From NCBI GenBank assembly GCA_940337035.1, contig OW679195.1:174006015-174070014 (forward strand): 64,000 bases of DNA, in the 5' to 3' direction. The stretch's first letter is position 1, and each line of letters opens with the position of its first letter. Shown here one piece after another: positions 42,260-53,632 of this stretch. The DNA is from Agriotes lineatus (Eukaryota; Arthropoda; Insecta; Coleoptera; Elateridae). The notes under the pieces are model-generated. The model was not told the DNA's origin, made no database searches, and was given only the letters and a program-made list of their open reading frames with translations. Both the position numbers and the translations under genes were made by a program.

Positions 42260-42505
42260 TTTTTCAAATCTTTACTTACGTTTTCCTGTAAAAAACTTAT
42301 TTTTTCATGTGATTCTTTTGCTTTTTAAATCTTTTTTGACGTTTTCTTGTTAAAGAACCTCTTTTTTCATGTGTATATTCTGTTTTTTAAATCTTTTCTT
42401 ACGTTTTCCTGTAAAAACCGCTTTTTCCATGTATATATTTTGTTTTATAGCTCTCTTCTTACGCTTCCCTGTAAAAGACCTCCTTTTTCATATCGGTTCT
42501 GTGTT
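42260..42505. repeat. 60-62-bp T-rich tandem repeat, four units
   Basis: Units start near 42260, 42322, 42384 and 42444. Each has TTTTTAAATCTTT, TTACGTTTTCCTGTAAA, then CTTTTTCATGT and a TTCTGT end. Identity drops in the last unit. No function is suggested by the sequence. Confidence 0.85.
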
Positions 42506-42510
42506 TAAAA

Positions 42511-42893
42511 GACTCTTTAAAAGTGGAAAGTGATATTCTTTTACATGAAAGAGATTATGCTAAAAGTGAATTTATCGAACACTTAAAAGTGCCCACTGAA
42601 ACTACAGTGAAAGTGGCAAATATATTGTTGCAAACATATTTAAAATATTTTGAAGAACATAAATGCACTACAAATTTAAGCAAAATCTAGTGGAACACGG
42701 TGTAACTAATGTAAAAATGCTTATTCCTTATTGGTTAACTGTAAGTGATTGTTACGAAGACAAAATGTATTTTATCAAACATTTAATTATGGTTAAAATG
42801 CAAAAAACGCTCAAGTGGCTATCACAAGAGTTAAGAACAACAGGGCAGTGTAAAAGTGCAAATAAAAAAGTAAAAAATATGAACAATATATAG
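42511..42893 (+). pseudogene. Unidentified coding-like relic
   Basis: One plus frame reads VESDILLHERDYAKSEFIEH and continues through VANILLQTYLKYFEEHKC to a stop at about 42690. A second frame from 42663 continues with TNVKMLIPYWLTVSDCYEDK and MYFIKHLIMVKMQKTLK. Amino-acid composition looks protein-like, with charged helices, and the two frames could be one gene broken by a frameshift. I recognise no family. Confidence 0.3.
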
Positions 42894-43279
42894 ATTTGAT
42901 CATTTTGTAAGTAAAATATTTTGAGATTTTTCGGCTATTTTAATTATAAAAAATAGACTCCAAATAGTACTAGATTAAGAAGTGGACAAGGCAAACTTTA
43001 TGGACCCAAAGGCACGCAATATAAGTTAGAAGATTTTGTAGGGTTAACAAGGTTCACCCAAGTCATCAGTCATTTATTCTCTGGTAATGGATGGCTGTCC
43101 GAATCAGGATAGGGGTGTGTGGTGGGACCATCCTCCCCCCCTTTTTTTTAGATTATTACGAATATATTTGTATTATCGATTAAATAAACTGTCAAATTTT
43201 AATGCAGTGTTTTTCATTTTGTCTATTTCGCTAAACCTTTATTTTTTTAATAAACATATATTTTGTTAACTTCATTATA

Positions 43280-43824
43280 CAGGGCGATTTTTAAGTTGAT
43301 TCTTTCCGTGTACCAGGACATAAAGCTAAAAAAATAAGCATTTTTTTTTATTTAACATTTTTGCGAAATATCAAAACTAACGGAGGTACAGGGTGTTAAA
43401 GTTTCAAATTAAGAACTAAAATTATTTAACAAAAATTGAACTAAACTTAATCTTAAATTACATGTTCAAAATTATCACCAATCGCTTCTACACATATATT
43501 CCGCATATAAGAGCGATGCGGCAGCGGCATTTTGACGAAACTCCCAGTAAATAATAAGCATATTCACTAATTCATTATTTTCATAAACATTAATAAAATT
43601 ACAACGGAAAACTAATTGACAGGTTCTTGCTTGACAACAGACATAAACAAAAATAAAATTGTCCAGCCACCTTTACGCCAAAGTTTAGTTTTTACTTTGT
43701 AACTTTAACACCCTGTACCTCCGTTAATTTTGATATTTCGGAAAAGTGGTAAATGAAAGAAATGCTTATTTTGTTTAGCTTTATTTACCGGTAAACTGAA
43801 AGAATCAACTTAAAAATCACCCTG
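43280..43824. mobile_element. Tc1/mariner-type TIR element with 130-bp arms, transposase tail inside
   Basis: TA flanks both ends (43278-43279 and 43825-43826). The ends CAGGGCGATTTTTAAGTTGA and complement CAGGGTGATTTTTAAGTTGA continue in parallel through GAAATATCAAAA.TAACGGAGG and TACAGGGTGTTAAAGTT. On minus, 43460-43520 encodes RSYMRNICVEAIGDNFEH, a typical carboxy terminus of this transposase superfamily. It is an internally deleted copy. Its TIR start resembles that of the 10079-10998 element, so the two are related. Confidence 0.85.
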
Positions 43825-43826
43825 TA

Positions 43827-46680
43827 GAGGAAGCATTAAAGATCTGCAAAATTTTATTTTAGTGTCATTGTAAACATCGACATTTCATATACATATTTGA
43901 CTAGCGCAAAAAATCCTTAAGAGTTATTTCAGTTTAAAAAAGAGTAAGTAGCTTTTACCGTTTTCGACCTAATCATTTTGATTCTTAAGCGCCAAACTAA
44001 AATCGTAATTGACCAGTATATGTGATATTTGAAATCATAATTTAAGTAATCCTGAAAATGAAGCTTGTAAGTCCAAGGTCATTGCCGCATAGGAGCAAGC
44101 CACTATGTTGCAACAATGTTACATATTTTCTCTCAAAGCAGGTAAGACACCATTAGCAAAGATTAAATAAACAAGGATAGGTAGAAGAGTTCCTGGTCTC
44201 AACGAATTATTGGCACTTTCTCACGAAATATTTGCTTATGCAACCCATATTACACACTTACGATTATTGCCATAAGGTTGAACCTCTTCACATTATATGG
44301 TCTTTGGTTATAGATAGTATGGGCTTAGAGCTTCCATCGACGTTGTGCGATGTCTAGACCCACTGACTTCTGTCTTCTCATTCTGCTTCTTGCTTAGTTA
44401 AATCATTGCTTTTGTTATCCCTTTCCTCCAGTTTTTCCTTGTTCTTATTCTTTTATCCATTTGCTGTGTCTTTATTGACAATTCTTTGTTATCCCTGATT
44501 CTTGATTTTGATCAAATGCTTTAATTTTTTTTGAAATGTTGTTTTTTCTTTTTTACACTTTTATTTTACAGCCTTATACGTTTCTCATTTTTAGCAACTT
44601 TTGTGCTGTTCTCTTTTCTGTCTTTTCAATAAGATTTTTGGTTTTCGGTATGCTGTTTCTTCTAATTTCTGTTTTTTTCTTTTGATCATTTACCTATTTA
44701 ATCTCTCTTCATTTTTCACACAATGGCAATCTTTTCACGTTTTTTATGCGCTTTCTATCAAGTATAACTGACCATAATAAAACTGCTGTATGGGTTTTAT
44801 TTGATTATACAATTCATAATCATGAGATCCATATGCAGACAAGTATTAATAAATAAAATGGCCGCGGTGTTTTGGTTCTTGTATTTTGAAGCGTCAGCTA
44901 TCAAATTTTTTAAGATACGAAGCTCAAAAATACGGTGAAAATCTTCATTGTAGAATCCCGACGACTTTAAGAATTATTAAATATTTTTGTTGACAAACTT
45001 AACGGGCTACTTTGTTTTAAGTAACCCGTTTCGTGGTATTTTCGATAATTCACAGTCATCTCGTAGAATTGTTACTGATAATCGTTCTTTACTTTGGTGT
45101 ATCTAGATCTTTTTTAAATATGTGATCATCAGCTGTTAAGGCCAGGTGAAAATCCCGCGTTTCCTTTACGAATTTGGACTGCTCGTTCTTGTAGAGAGAA
45201 TTTTAAATCTTGTGCCTACCTGCAATCGCTTCCCCGTGATTCAATATAGTCTGTTGCGATCCTACGATGGTCAACTGCTTTGCCAAAAGTTGCTACCGGA
45301 AAGCGGCGTTAGAACGAATCGGTTGTTTGAGTGGAAGAGAGAGCGCAAACGCAATTGTCTCACCCCACTGCCATTTTTCCGCGACAGTTGACCATATGTT
45401 CGTGCAGCTGTACATTTAACGAAGCGCACTAGCGTCCTAACCGTGCGTCTCCCCCTTTTCTCAATTTCGGTAACATTTCTTCTTTTCTCGTGACAGTTGA
45501 TTTTACGTAAAGCGGAGTTGTTCTGTGCAAGCAGCCTCCGCGGCTGTGGCCGTTGGATCCCCCTGTGGGTGATTCGAGTACTAACTGTCGAGCAGTGCAG
45601 TGATGCACGAAGTGTCGAAGTCGCGTTGATAATCCGTCGGGGAAGGTGGTACGTTTCGGTCTAGCATAAATGGCATCATTCCGTTTGTTGTTGTTGTTGT
45701 TGTATCGCATCGTCGCATAAGTTATGCATTAACCATCGTTACGGATTTTAAAACAGAAACTGCTCGAAGATACCTAAGTTTTGTCTCGGGGCACAAATTG
45801 TCGTTTCCCTGGGGAATCTTCCTGATAGCAAACTTCCCGCATTTTGCAATTTTTGGCTGCCGAGATTGTCCATTTTGGACCGCCTGCCTCAGCGTTCCTG
45901 AACGACGGCTTTCTCACTGGAAATCAACACCAAGCTCGTCGCTTAAGCACGAAGTATTGTTAAAATTAGTTTTAATGTAGTGTTATGTAAGAGTGCGGAG
46001 TGACGCCGTACCCGTAATAAAAATCCTGTACACTCATTTTGGTTATTTTAACCAATAGACGGATATTCAAAAGTTATCTTTGTTTCTTTATAACATGTGC
46101 ATGCGCCCTGTGACGAAATTATGTGTTTTTCTCTAGCTGTAAAGATCAATGTAAGGTAGAGAGACGGGAGCTGTTTAACCGCTGAAGGTAACTTCCTGAG
46201 CCAGCTGATGGAGATGCCGGCAAGGAGCTTCGACGCAATTGCAAGCCGTGGACTTCGTGCTTATACAGGGCTTGCATAAATATTATCTCCACCCCAATTC
46301 AAACCCGTGGCGCCCTAATACCCCCTCCTTTGTACTTGTCTCGAGTATGATCACCCCTAATGCAATGGCACTTCGCCCTAATTAACAGCCTGGTCAGATA
46401 GAATCACGCCCATCTTCCTAAGTATAGGCACACAAGTATTTTATAACACAACCGTTAAGGCGTGACATAACCATTCGTAGTGTTAATTGTACCATTCTTT
46501 TCGTTACGTTTAAATTCTTGCCGTAATTGATATGGTAAAAAGGAATCTTCATTTCAGTATATAGTATCCACTTGTGAAATTTCACAATTTTGTTTACCCC
46601 AACAATATTTTTAACTTTTCGAATGTTAGTGCATGTTTGTTTATTTCACCATGTTCGTCAATTTCTTTATTTCTTACGTT
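43827..46680. other. Non-coding sequence, GC-richer patch at 45.2-45.9 kb
   Basis: No gene could be supported. A T-rich run spans about 44400-44720. The 45150-45980 block has higher GC, several CG dinucleotides and a (TTG)5 tract near 45688, and could be a 5' UTR or promoter of a host gene, but I find no convincing start or splice signal. Confidence 0.4.
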
Positions 46681-46689
46681 TTTCTAGAC

Positions 46690-47450
46690 ATTTTGAATAA
46701 TGTATGGCATTTGGATTCCAGGAAAATAACCCGCATGCCCTAAATTAATTTTTGATGGTTTCACATTTGATGTGCTTGTCCATTACATCTTGTTTGCTGG
46801 TGGTTTCGAAAAAAGATTCGAAATTCCTCATTATCGACGGTTAGTATGTTTTTAATACACCCAAAGTTTTATCGAAGGGGAGTAATTTTGGGTAGTGTGT
46901 GATGGTACCCAATGCGTAGTGTTCCTTGGCTTTTAAAATGACAAATCAGTTTCTGGAGTGGGAATGATGATCATCCCGTATGAGAAGAACCACATTATCT
47001 TTTGATGGGTGCACTACTTCGATTTAATGCACTGGTGTGTAAATATATTTGTCTGCATGCATACTGAAGAAAGAAAATAACGTACTCGAAGGAGCTTGCA
47101 TTTTTTCTTGAAAAATCATCACGGGTGGAACAAAGATATCAGCAGCATTCATGCACAATACTTTGTAACCAAACAGTGTGCTTTGGCCTACAATAACGCC
47201 GCTATTTACCTTTACCTTTTATATCAATTACCTTAGGGCATTGTGGCTGTACAGACCCGTTTTGTCTTAATTGAAAATTTGCTTCGTTTTAAACCTTTTG
47301 AGTTCTATTAATACCTCTAAGAACGTGCATTGTCATTTACTTGTTCGTTATTAAATTCTGCCGCTCTTGTGATAGAGGTTTCTTTTGATTTTCTGATGTT
47401 TTTGTGAATTATAAGGAACGCCCCCGTCTTTTTTTCTTTCAATCAACGAA
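46690..47450 (-). pseudogene. Pogo/jerky-like (CENP-B family) transposase relic
   Basis: On minus the fragments run in family order. KSKETSITRAAEFNNEQ is the segment before the catalytic domain, SVQPQCPKVIDIKGKGK is the VQ.P.KV..KG motif, and MNAADIFVPPVMIFQEKMQA and PSKDNVVLLIRDDHHSHSRN contain the DNH-like catalytic block. KLLPFDKTLGVLKT corresponds to LQPLDVG.F..LK, followed by a GLFSWNPNAI-type tail. Stops and frameshifts are frequent. The family includes both transposons and domesticated genes; this copy is clearly dead. Confidence 0.75.
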
Positions 47451-48729
47451 TTGAACGAATGGAGAATGCTGCTTCATGTAGCTAGTTGAAAAGCAACTGT
47501 ATGTAAGTCTTCTAATAACAATCCCAAATACTTAGCTTTCATTAGAGGTGGGTAGGTGAGTTCATACTCACGTACTTTTGGTAAAACTGGTTTTTGACCC
47601 AGTGTTGCATTGTCGGTTTAATTTTTTTTTATAATATAAATAAACAAATGTTCTTGAAACATTGAAAGCTTCTAAATATTCCATTAATCTCGATGTTTCC
47701 TATTTCTCATTGTTGTTCCTATTTGTTTCCATTCTTGAACATTCTTAAGGATGACGGGGATTGCTTTAATATAGTTTGTAATAACGAATAAGGCAATGTT
47801 GAATGTTTCATTTCAGCAGACTTTCACGTATGCTATGTACTGCATTACCGAATCCTGCAGTTGCTAGCTCAAGCTTGTCGTGCTACCATTTGCTATCTTA
47901 TTAATTTAAAAAGAAGAGGATAGATGTAGTAGCAAACGCTAATTGCTTGCAGAATGGTAAAAATCCACGCCTACAGAAATTGAGCTCATTTGAAATACTT
48001 TTGATAAAACGGAGAACGCCATTCGGAAAATTGAAGATGGACATTAGGTATAATAGTATTACAGTACCTACCTGAAAAAAAGCGTCGCTCGTCAAAATAT
48101 CTATATCACTTTCTGTGTTTCTAAATTGTCTTTGTTATCTACAAACTTAAAGGATTCGTTATATAATTTTAAAAATGAAAAACGTGTGAAGAATGAGCAG
48201 CCTATAAATCAACGAGGAGCTCGAACAACTAGGATTTGGATGGGACCAGGGGTACAGTACACCTACATAGAATATAATGAACTTCTGTCTTGGTTTTTAT
48301 ATATTTAATAACTGCGATTGGTTGTGGCATTTCAGACCCTTTTTAATGCTTTAAAATGAGGCAAATTGGATTAGAGATTTATTGAATTAATTGAAGAAAT
48401 ATATATAACTGTTACCATGACAATGCAGGTATTTGAAAAGGTGAAACCAATTAGTGTACGGCGCTGTATCATAGTTCTAAGATTATTTATAAATATAATG
48501 TATGGGACCGAGTGTCTTCGTCCATTAAGATAGAATTTTCAGTTCCACGAAGCACTTCGTTTACACATTTGTGACATCATCAATGGTTCTCACAGGTTTC
48601 CACTAAATGTTGCAAAAAGGAGTAGCTTTCGCGAAACCCATTAACATACTGTGCGGGAAATTTAAAAGTAGGAGTCTCATAAACTATACGTGATAGAAAA
48701 ATCTGTATAGAACCTCTTCTTCTTTAGCG
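47451..48729. other. Non-coding sequence
   Basis: No gene. The short frames at 47901-48095 and 48126-48308 lack motifs. Confidence 0.4.
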
Positions 48730-49230
48730 GTTGGTGTAGCCATTCGCCATGCTAGTTGTCAAATTATTAATAAATTCTTGAGGATTTTTTAGTTGACTTT
48801 GTCGCTTTGATAACTAAATATCCTGTTCTTACATAACATCATTAAAAATTGGCGCATGTTGTGACCATGTGTTACTAACCACAATAATATAACCATTTGA
48901 ATGATTTTGACGAAAATGGTATCAGAATAGGCTTCAAACATCTCAAATTATTTTGGTGTTCATGATATCACCCTGGAGAATAATCAACTGTGTGTGTTTA
49001 TCAAAAGTAATGTGGCCTTCATGGTTTCATGGCTTCTGGTATTCTCCATGCCTGAATATAACCATAAGAATAATATTTTGACTCGTCCGTGAATAGACAA
49101 GTATCTCAACTCCCATTATTGATTGTCCTAAGTGCTATGCGATGTCTTCTTTTCAAAACGGGATAAACTGTATACCTTCAACGTATTGAAAAGCCACAGT
49201 AAGTTTTATTTGATCCTTTGAAAGTCTTGC
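48730..49230 (-). pseudogene. Tc1-like transposase relic
   Basis: Minus-strand reading gives RRHRIALRTINNGS, then LFTDESKYYSYGYIQAWRIP, which matches the ILFTDES block with the first catalytic Asp. Weaker matches follow in the positions of the second-Asp region (ILLW..THGHNMRQF). The carboxy end is unrecognisable. It is heavily decayed and no TIRs were found. Confidence 0.5.
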
Positions 49231-49460
49231 TTGAAATATATATTAACACTTCAACGTCTTTTTGTAAAGCTCTCTAATGTACTTACTAGACGTGTGTTCT
49301 GCTTAAAATATTTTTAAAAGATTTAAATAGAACAAAAGCAACTAAAAAATACAGTATTCAAAAACCTAAATGTACTAATCTGGAAACAATTAATTTATTT
49401 ATCTTCATCAGTGTTGTTATAGACCCTTAACCAAATTAATTCTAGTATCGTTAAGAGCTT

Positions 49461-49542
49461 CATTACCGCACTGAGTGCGGTAATGGATATTACCGCACTC
49501 AGTGCGGTAATGGATAGATATTACCGCACTCAGTGCGGTAAT
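49461..49542. repeat. Three perfect palindromes of ATTACCGCACT / AGTGCGGTAAT
   Basis: Dyads lie at 49461-49485, 49489-49511 and 49520-49542. Each has 11-12-bp arms and a single central base (G in the first, C in the others). A fourth, partial copy (ATTACCGTACTC) follows at about 49547. Spacing from centre to centre is about 27 and 31 bp. There is no gene nearby to which they clearly belong. Confidence 0.95.
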
Positions 49543-49650
49543 GAATATTACCGTACTCTTTTTGTATAAAGAAATACATTGAACCAGAGTTTATTGATGA
49601 AGATAAAATATTGAACAACACACGTTTGCTTATGGCACTTAACGAGACTT

Positions 49651-49908
49651 GTTTGATTGGCGCAAAACTCGGCTCACCGCCTCGTTTTTGGCAATCAAAC
49701 TCGTATCGTTAAGATGCTCATAATCAAACTTGTATCGTTAATATCTATTAACTACTCCAGTGGGATAAGTAACTCACTACGTCACTCATTTGGCACTGTT
49801 TCCGTTAGGTAATGAAGCTCATTATACCACTCAGTTATGTAATGGATTCACTACCTAACTGAGTGGTGTAATGGCTTTATTAACTAACTGAATAGTGTCA
49901 AATGAATA
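49651..49908. repeat. Further hairpins related to the palindrome cluster
   Basis: GTTTGATTGGCGCAAAACTC at 49651 pairs with GTTTTTGGCAATCAAAC. AATCAAAC(T/A)TGTATCGTTAA-type units follow at about 49686 and 49722, and AGTATCGTTAA also precedes the cluster at 49444. At 49782-49908 arms of about 50 bp (TTGGCACTGT..GTTAGGTAATGAAGC.CATTA..CCACTCAGTTA) mirror TAACTGAGTGGTGTAATGGC onward. CCACTCAGT here resembles CGCACTCAGT in the cluster, so these are probably parts of one element family. Confidence 0.75.
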
Positions 49909-50822
49909 ACATAATGACATTTGCCTAAATAACTATTACTTAATCTTCTAATTATATTATTATATTTTGCCCAACAGTAGCATTGCAGTTATGTTTTACT
50001 ACATTACAAACAAATCGATGGGAGATTTTTTGTGGACCCTTTCAATTGCTGACTGCCTAGTGCATTTAGTGGAACCGAGAGGATTCGAAAATAAATCTTC
50101 ATACATTTACAGACGCCCTCGGCAATTCTGGGGTGTACGGTGGGTGGTGGCTGAGCATTTCGATTGCATTTCAGGTGTCTTCGAGATTGAAAACGAGATT
50201 GGCAAAGCGATTTTCCATTTTAAACATAAATTGACTGTTATTTTGTATGCGAAATAAAATTCGCAGCCTTTTCGACAGTATTGTTACCGAAGTTGTAAAG
50301 TACTGAATGCACATTTTTGACAATCCGTTTAGAAAGCTTGGAAAAAATTCAAGTAAAAACCTTCAATGCCGCTAGTGTAAAATATTACACACTGCGCTGT
50401 AATTGTAATTGAATTGTTTCCCGTAAGATTTACAATTAGTTAGTATTGGATCTCCAAGCTTAGCTGTTGAACTACATTATTTGTATTTTATTAGTTGTAA
50501 TAATACTGTATTGCAAAGCTTACATATGGTGAACAATTTCATAACAGTTTGGTATAGGTTGGGAAAGTAACGACTTTTGAGACGGTTGTAGCAAAAATTC
50601 TTTGCGAGAAATCGGTATTTATCTCTTGTAAGTTGTTGTACTCACCTTTGATTTGTTATATATTTTTTAATTTTAAACCCAAGGCTACGCAACAGACAGT
50701 CATAGCTGCCCAATAACAGGATAGCACGGAATATACATACATTAAAACATTTATATAGACAACTGAATAACTATAGGTATAAGCATTAACTAGAGTGACG
50801 CAATGAAAAATTAAATAAAGTA
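49909..50822. other. Non-coding sequence
   Basis: No gene is supported. The 96-aa frame at 49967-50257 has no recognisable domain. Confidence 0.4.
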
Positions 50823-51497
50823 CGTTTTTTTACTTCCTTTTACGATAAAGGAAGTATTGGATTCACCCCAAAAATTCGAAATTGAGTTTTCAACAGATCT
50901 TCACGTTTTAGAGTCCCCTGATCCCAAAAAACATATTTTTTTTCATTGGTCTGTCTGTCTGTCTGTGAACAGAATATCTCAAAAATGAAAAGAGGTATCG
51001 CGTTAAAACTTCATATATAAGTTTTGTATAGTATGTAGATGAGACAGCAAGCTTTTGAAGAAAATTTCATAACCTGAAGTAGGTGTTTACTCTTGTGATT
51101 TTTCAGTTTTTTTCGATTTTTTCAAAAACGGCTCTAACGATTTTTTTCAAACTTTACATTTTTATTACATTTTTAATATGTATTGATGTGACCTAGCTGA
51201 TTTTCCAGTTGAATCCTTCTAAAGTGGGCTTCTCTTGTTTTTTTTTTCAATTTTTTTTATTAACTACTATTTTAAATAGAACACCCGGTATATTATTACA
51301 TTTTTGAATTCAGCTTAAAAGTTTAGAGAAAATTTGTCTCTTCAACTAACGCTCTATTTTGTACCGTTTTTATAGAATTTGTAATTTTTGAAAATTTTTT
51401 ACAAATGCTTAAAAATTAAAAATCAAATTTTTTGCTAATTATAAGATCACTGTAAAAGGAAGTTGTGTGCGTGTATCACACCAGATTTTTTCTATAA
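50823..51497 (+). repeat. Dispersed repeat R1, copy 3, most complete
   Basis: It starts with TACTTCCTTTTACGATAAAG and runs through GGATTCACCCCAAAAATTCG, a (CTGT)n tract, CATATATAAGTTTTGTATAG (the empty site of the 14084 MITE), the GGCTCTAACGA block and the CGCTCTATTTTGTACC box to CACACCAGATTTTT. The 5' part is missing from copy 1 as seen here and partly present in copy 2. Confidence 0.75.
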
Positions 51498-51656
51498 TAA
51501 CTGTCAAAATGTTACAATGTTGGTAGATATGTGATTAAAACGCTCGGAAATTTTTATATCTCGTGTTGGTAGAACATTTTCAAAATTATGGTTATGTGTC
51601 AATTTTGAATGTCAACGTTTCTTAATTTGAACTCTTGACAAATTAATTTTTTTAAC

Positions 51657-51800
51657 ATGGAATCATCATCATCATCAATAAAATCGGATAAAAAAAGAAA
51701 ACCAAGAAATATTTTAAATGCAAAAATGAAGCAAGCGATATTAAATTATGACATATCTGTCAAAATGACAATAATTTTTTTAGTGGAAGAAAAGAACTAA
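51657..51800 (+). CDS. Small basic open frame, 47 aa
   Basis: MESSSSSIKSDKKRKPRNIL followed by a helical, lysine-containing segment ends at TAA. The Ser-run then basic patch resembles the start of a DNA-binding protein or transposase whose remainder is lost. It is too short to assign and may be chance. Confidence 0.2.
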   Translation: MESSSSSIKSDKKRKPRNILNAKMKQAILNYDISVKMTIIFLVEEKN

Positions 51801-52444
51801 AAATCTATGTACCAACATTATTAAAACTATTAGGGACCCTGCAGGAATGAAACTTATCCCGTAGAAAGTTGACCTTGAAAATTATTATAAAAAAAAAGTA
51901 CTTTACAATCTTTTCATATGTGCCTCTCGAATGCTGCAAATCATAATTAAATATATCTCAGTTGTTGTCAGCCTGATCCAAGTTGTTGAGAATTCGAGTG
52001 CGGCGAAAAAATAATTTGATAATTAGATTTTTCAATAAAAAATGTATGTCTGTTTCCGAGAATGTATTGGTTAGCATGAAATTTAAGGCTATTTAAGCAA
52101 TATTCAGGATCAATTGAATTGTTACCAACCTTATATAGCGATGGGGCCAAAATTATATACAGGGAGTTTATTATAACGCGCAATATGTAAATGCGTTTAT
52201 TTTAAAATGCAATATGGAAACGTTATTGAGTATGTAAAAACATAATATATTCTACGGAGGAAGAAATTCTGTTGATCAAATGGTATAAAGACTTCAGTTT
52301 ACAGCAAGTATGTGGGTTATTACATGCCCTGTTGTTCTTTCTAATGCTTCTTTTTCAGTAAAATTATTGTGTTTTATCGGACTTTTTCCACTGTCTAGGG
52401 TGTATACCACACAATGTTTCGGGAGTTTTGATCTACTCTCGCCA

Positions 52445-52735
52445 TGGGATCTCCACTATCTCCAGTAGTCGATAAGTAGATGATACGTTCGTAATATGGC
52501 CCCATGGAAGAGAGACACTGGACGGCTTCCTGAACCATCTCAATAATCAAGTCCGATCAATTAAGTTCACGATGGAAATAGTATCGAAAGGCAAACTCCC
52601 ATACCTAGACGTAATAGTTCAGAAAAATGATGACACGGTACAAACGAAGGTATATCGAAAACCAACCCAAACAGGGAAATGCCTACACTACGATTCTAAC
52701 CACCACAATAGCGTGAAGCGTGGCGTTGCGAGATG
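52445..52735 (+). pseudogene. Penelope-type reverse transcriptase, C-terminal fragment
   Basis: MGSPLSPVV at the start is the conserved block before the polymerase box. A shifted frame then gives VDDTFVIWPHGRETLDGFLN (the catalytic DD pair, with the preceding Tyr lost next to a stop), followed by GKLPYLDVIVQ and KVYRKPTQTGKCLHYDSNHH. A frameshift near 52725 separates it from the endonuclease frame. All earlier RT motifs are absent, consistent with 5' truncation. Confidence 0.9.
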
Positions 52736-53382
52736 CCTATATTCGAACCAAGACCATATGCTCGGAGGAAGAAGACCTTAAACGGGAAATTGAGATAATC
52801 ACAGAAATGCTGCAAGCTAATGGCTACCCAAAACGAACTCTAAACCAAACGCTAAAAGAGATGGACAGAAATACAACACCGGCAGGGGATGAGAAAACGG
52901 AGCTAACAACCACGGCGGTAATACCATACATCCGAGGAGTTTCCAACAAACTGAGAAGAATCGGAAACAGACTCAGTATAAGAACTGCCTTCAAGTCCAT
53001 AACTCTAAGAGGCATGATGACGCATACCAAGCCTCAGAACGAAGATCAAAGTTCAAAGAACTGTATCTACAGCGTACCGTGCGAGTGTGGAAGACAATAC
53101 ATAGGGGAAACACAACGACCTCTACGAGTGAGATTATCGGAACACCGCAAAAATATTAGACAGGGCGAAACCATCAAATCCAAGATCGTAGAACACATCT
53201 GGAACGAAGACCACCGCATACAATGGGATAACACATCAATTGCAGCTAAAGAGGAAAACAGGTTCCGTAGGAAGCTGAAAGTGGCTACATACATAGCGCT
53301 GGCAGTAGAACCAATTAGCCAGGCTAGCGCAGAACTAAAGCCCATTTGGATGCCACTACTGCGCAGAGAAATACAAAAATAG
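52720..53382 (+). CDS. Penelope-like C-terminal region with GIY-YIG endonuclease
   Basis: The 220-aa open frame holds the thumb/linker (TKTICSEEEDLKREIEIITE) and a Penelope-type GIY-YIG nuclease. The zinc-binding CECG precedes RQYIGETQRPLRVRLSEH, in which the YIGET motif and the Arg are recognisable, and NRFRRKLKVATYIALAVEP supplies the Glu region. This domain nicks target DNA for priming. The frame is free of stops for its whole length, so the copy is fairly young even though the RT is truncated. The first Met is not a true start, because the protein would begin in RT upstream. Confidence 0.85.
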   Translation: MALRDAYIRTKTICSEEEDLKREIEIITEMLQANGYPKRTLNQTLKEMDRNTTPAGDEKTELTTTAVIPYIRGVSNKLRRIGNRLSIRTAFKSITLRGMMTHTKPQNEDQSSKNCIYSVPCECGRQYIGETQRPLRVRLSEHRKNIRQGETIKSKIVEHIWNEDHRIQWDNTSIAAKEENRFRRKLKVATYIALAVEPISQASAELKPIWMPLLRREIQK

Positions 53383-53438
53383 TCTGCTGTGCATACAGCG
53401 GTAAGATATATATATGTTTATAACTAAAATATATAACC

Positions 53439-53519
53439 GAGCTGGTGGCGTAGTGGTAAGAGTGACAGACTAGTAATCATAGCGATCAGCGGTCCCGGAT
53501 TCAAACCCCGGGAGAGGCA
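53439..53519 (+). pseudogene. tRNA-like sequence in the Penelope 3' region
   Basis: TGGTGGCGTAGTGGTAAGAG resembles an A box and CCCGGATTCAAACCCCGGG forms a perfect T arm with a B-box core. The 5' and 3' ends do not form a good acceptor stem and no clean anticodon arm is seen. It may be a tRNA-derived SINE head picked up by the element. Confidence 0.45.
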
Positions 53520-53624
53520 ATTGTTTACGAATAAAAGCGTACAATATCAGTCCTTCTCAGGACTAACCAGGAACACCTGAAGACGGCAGTAGATCAAAAC
53601 TCCCGAAACGTTGTGTGATATACA

Positions 53625-53632
53625 CCCTAGAC
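53625..53632. repeat. 8-bp target duplication CCCTAGAC of the intact hAT
   Basis: CCCTAGAC at 53625-53632 is repeated at 56204-56211. The left Penelope terminus (complement of TCTAGGGTG) shows the uninterrupted site. Confidence 0.95.

Noticed and set aside
45150..45980. GC-richer block as a CpG-island promoter
   Set aside because: Composition is suggestive but I found no clear transcription start, splice donor or coding exon, so it is left as unassigned sequence.
49967..50257. 96-aa frame with a PRQFWGVRW stretch
   Set aside because: It looks protein-like by eye but I recognise no family and see no splice or start support.
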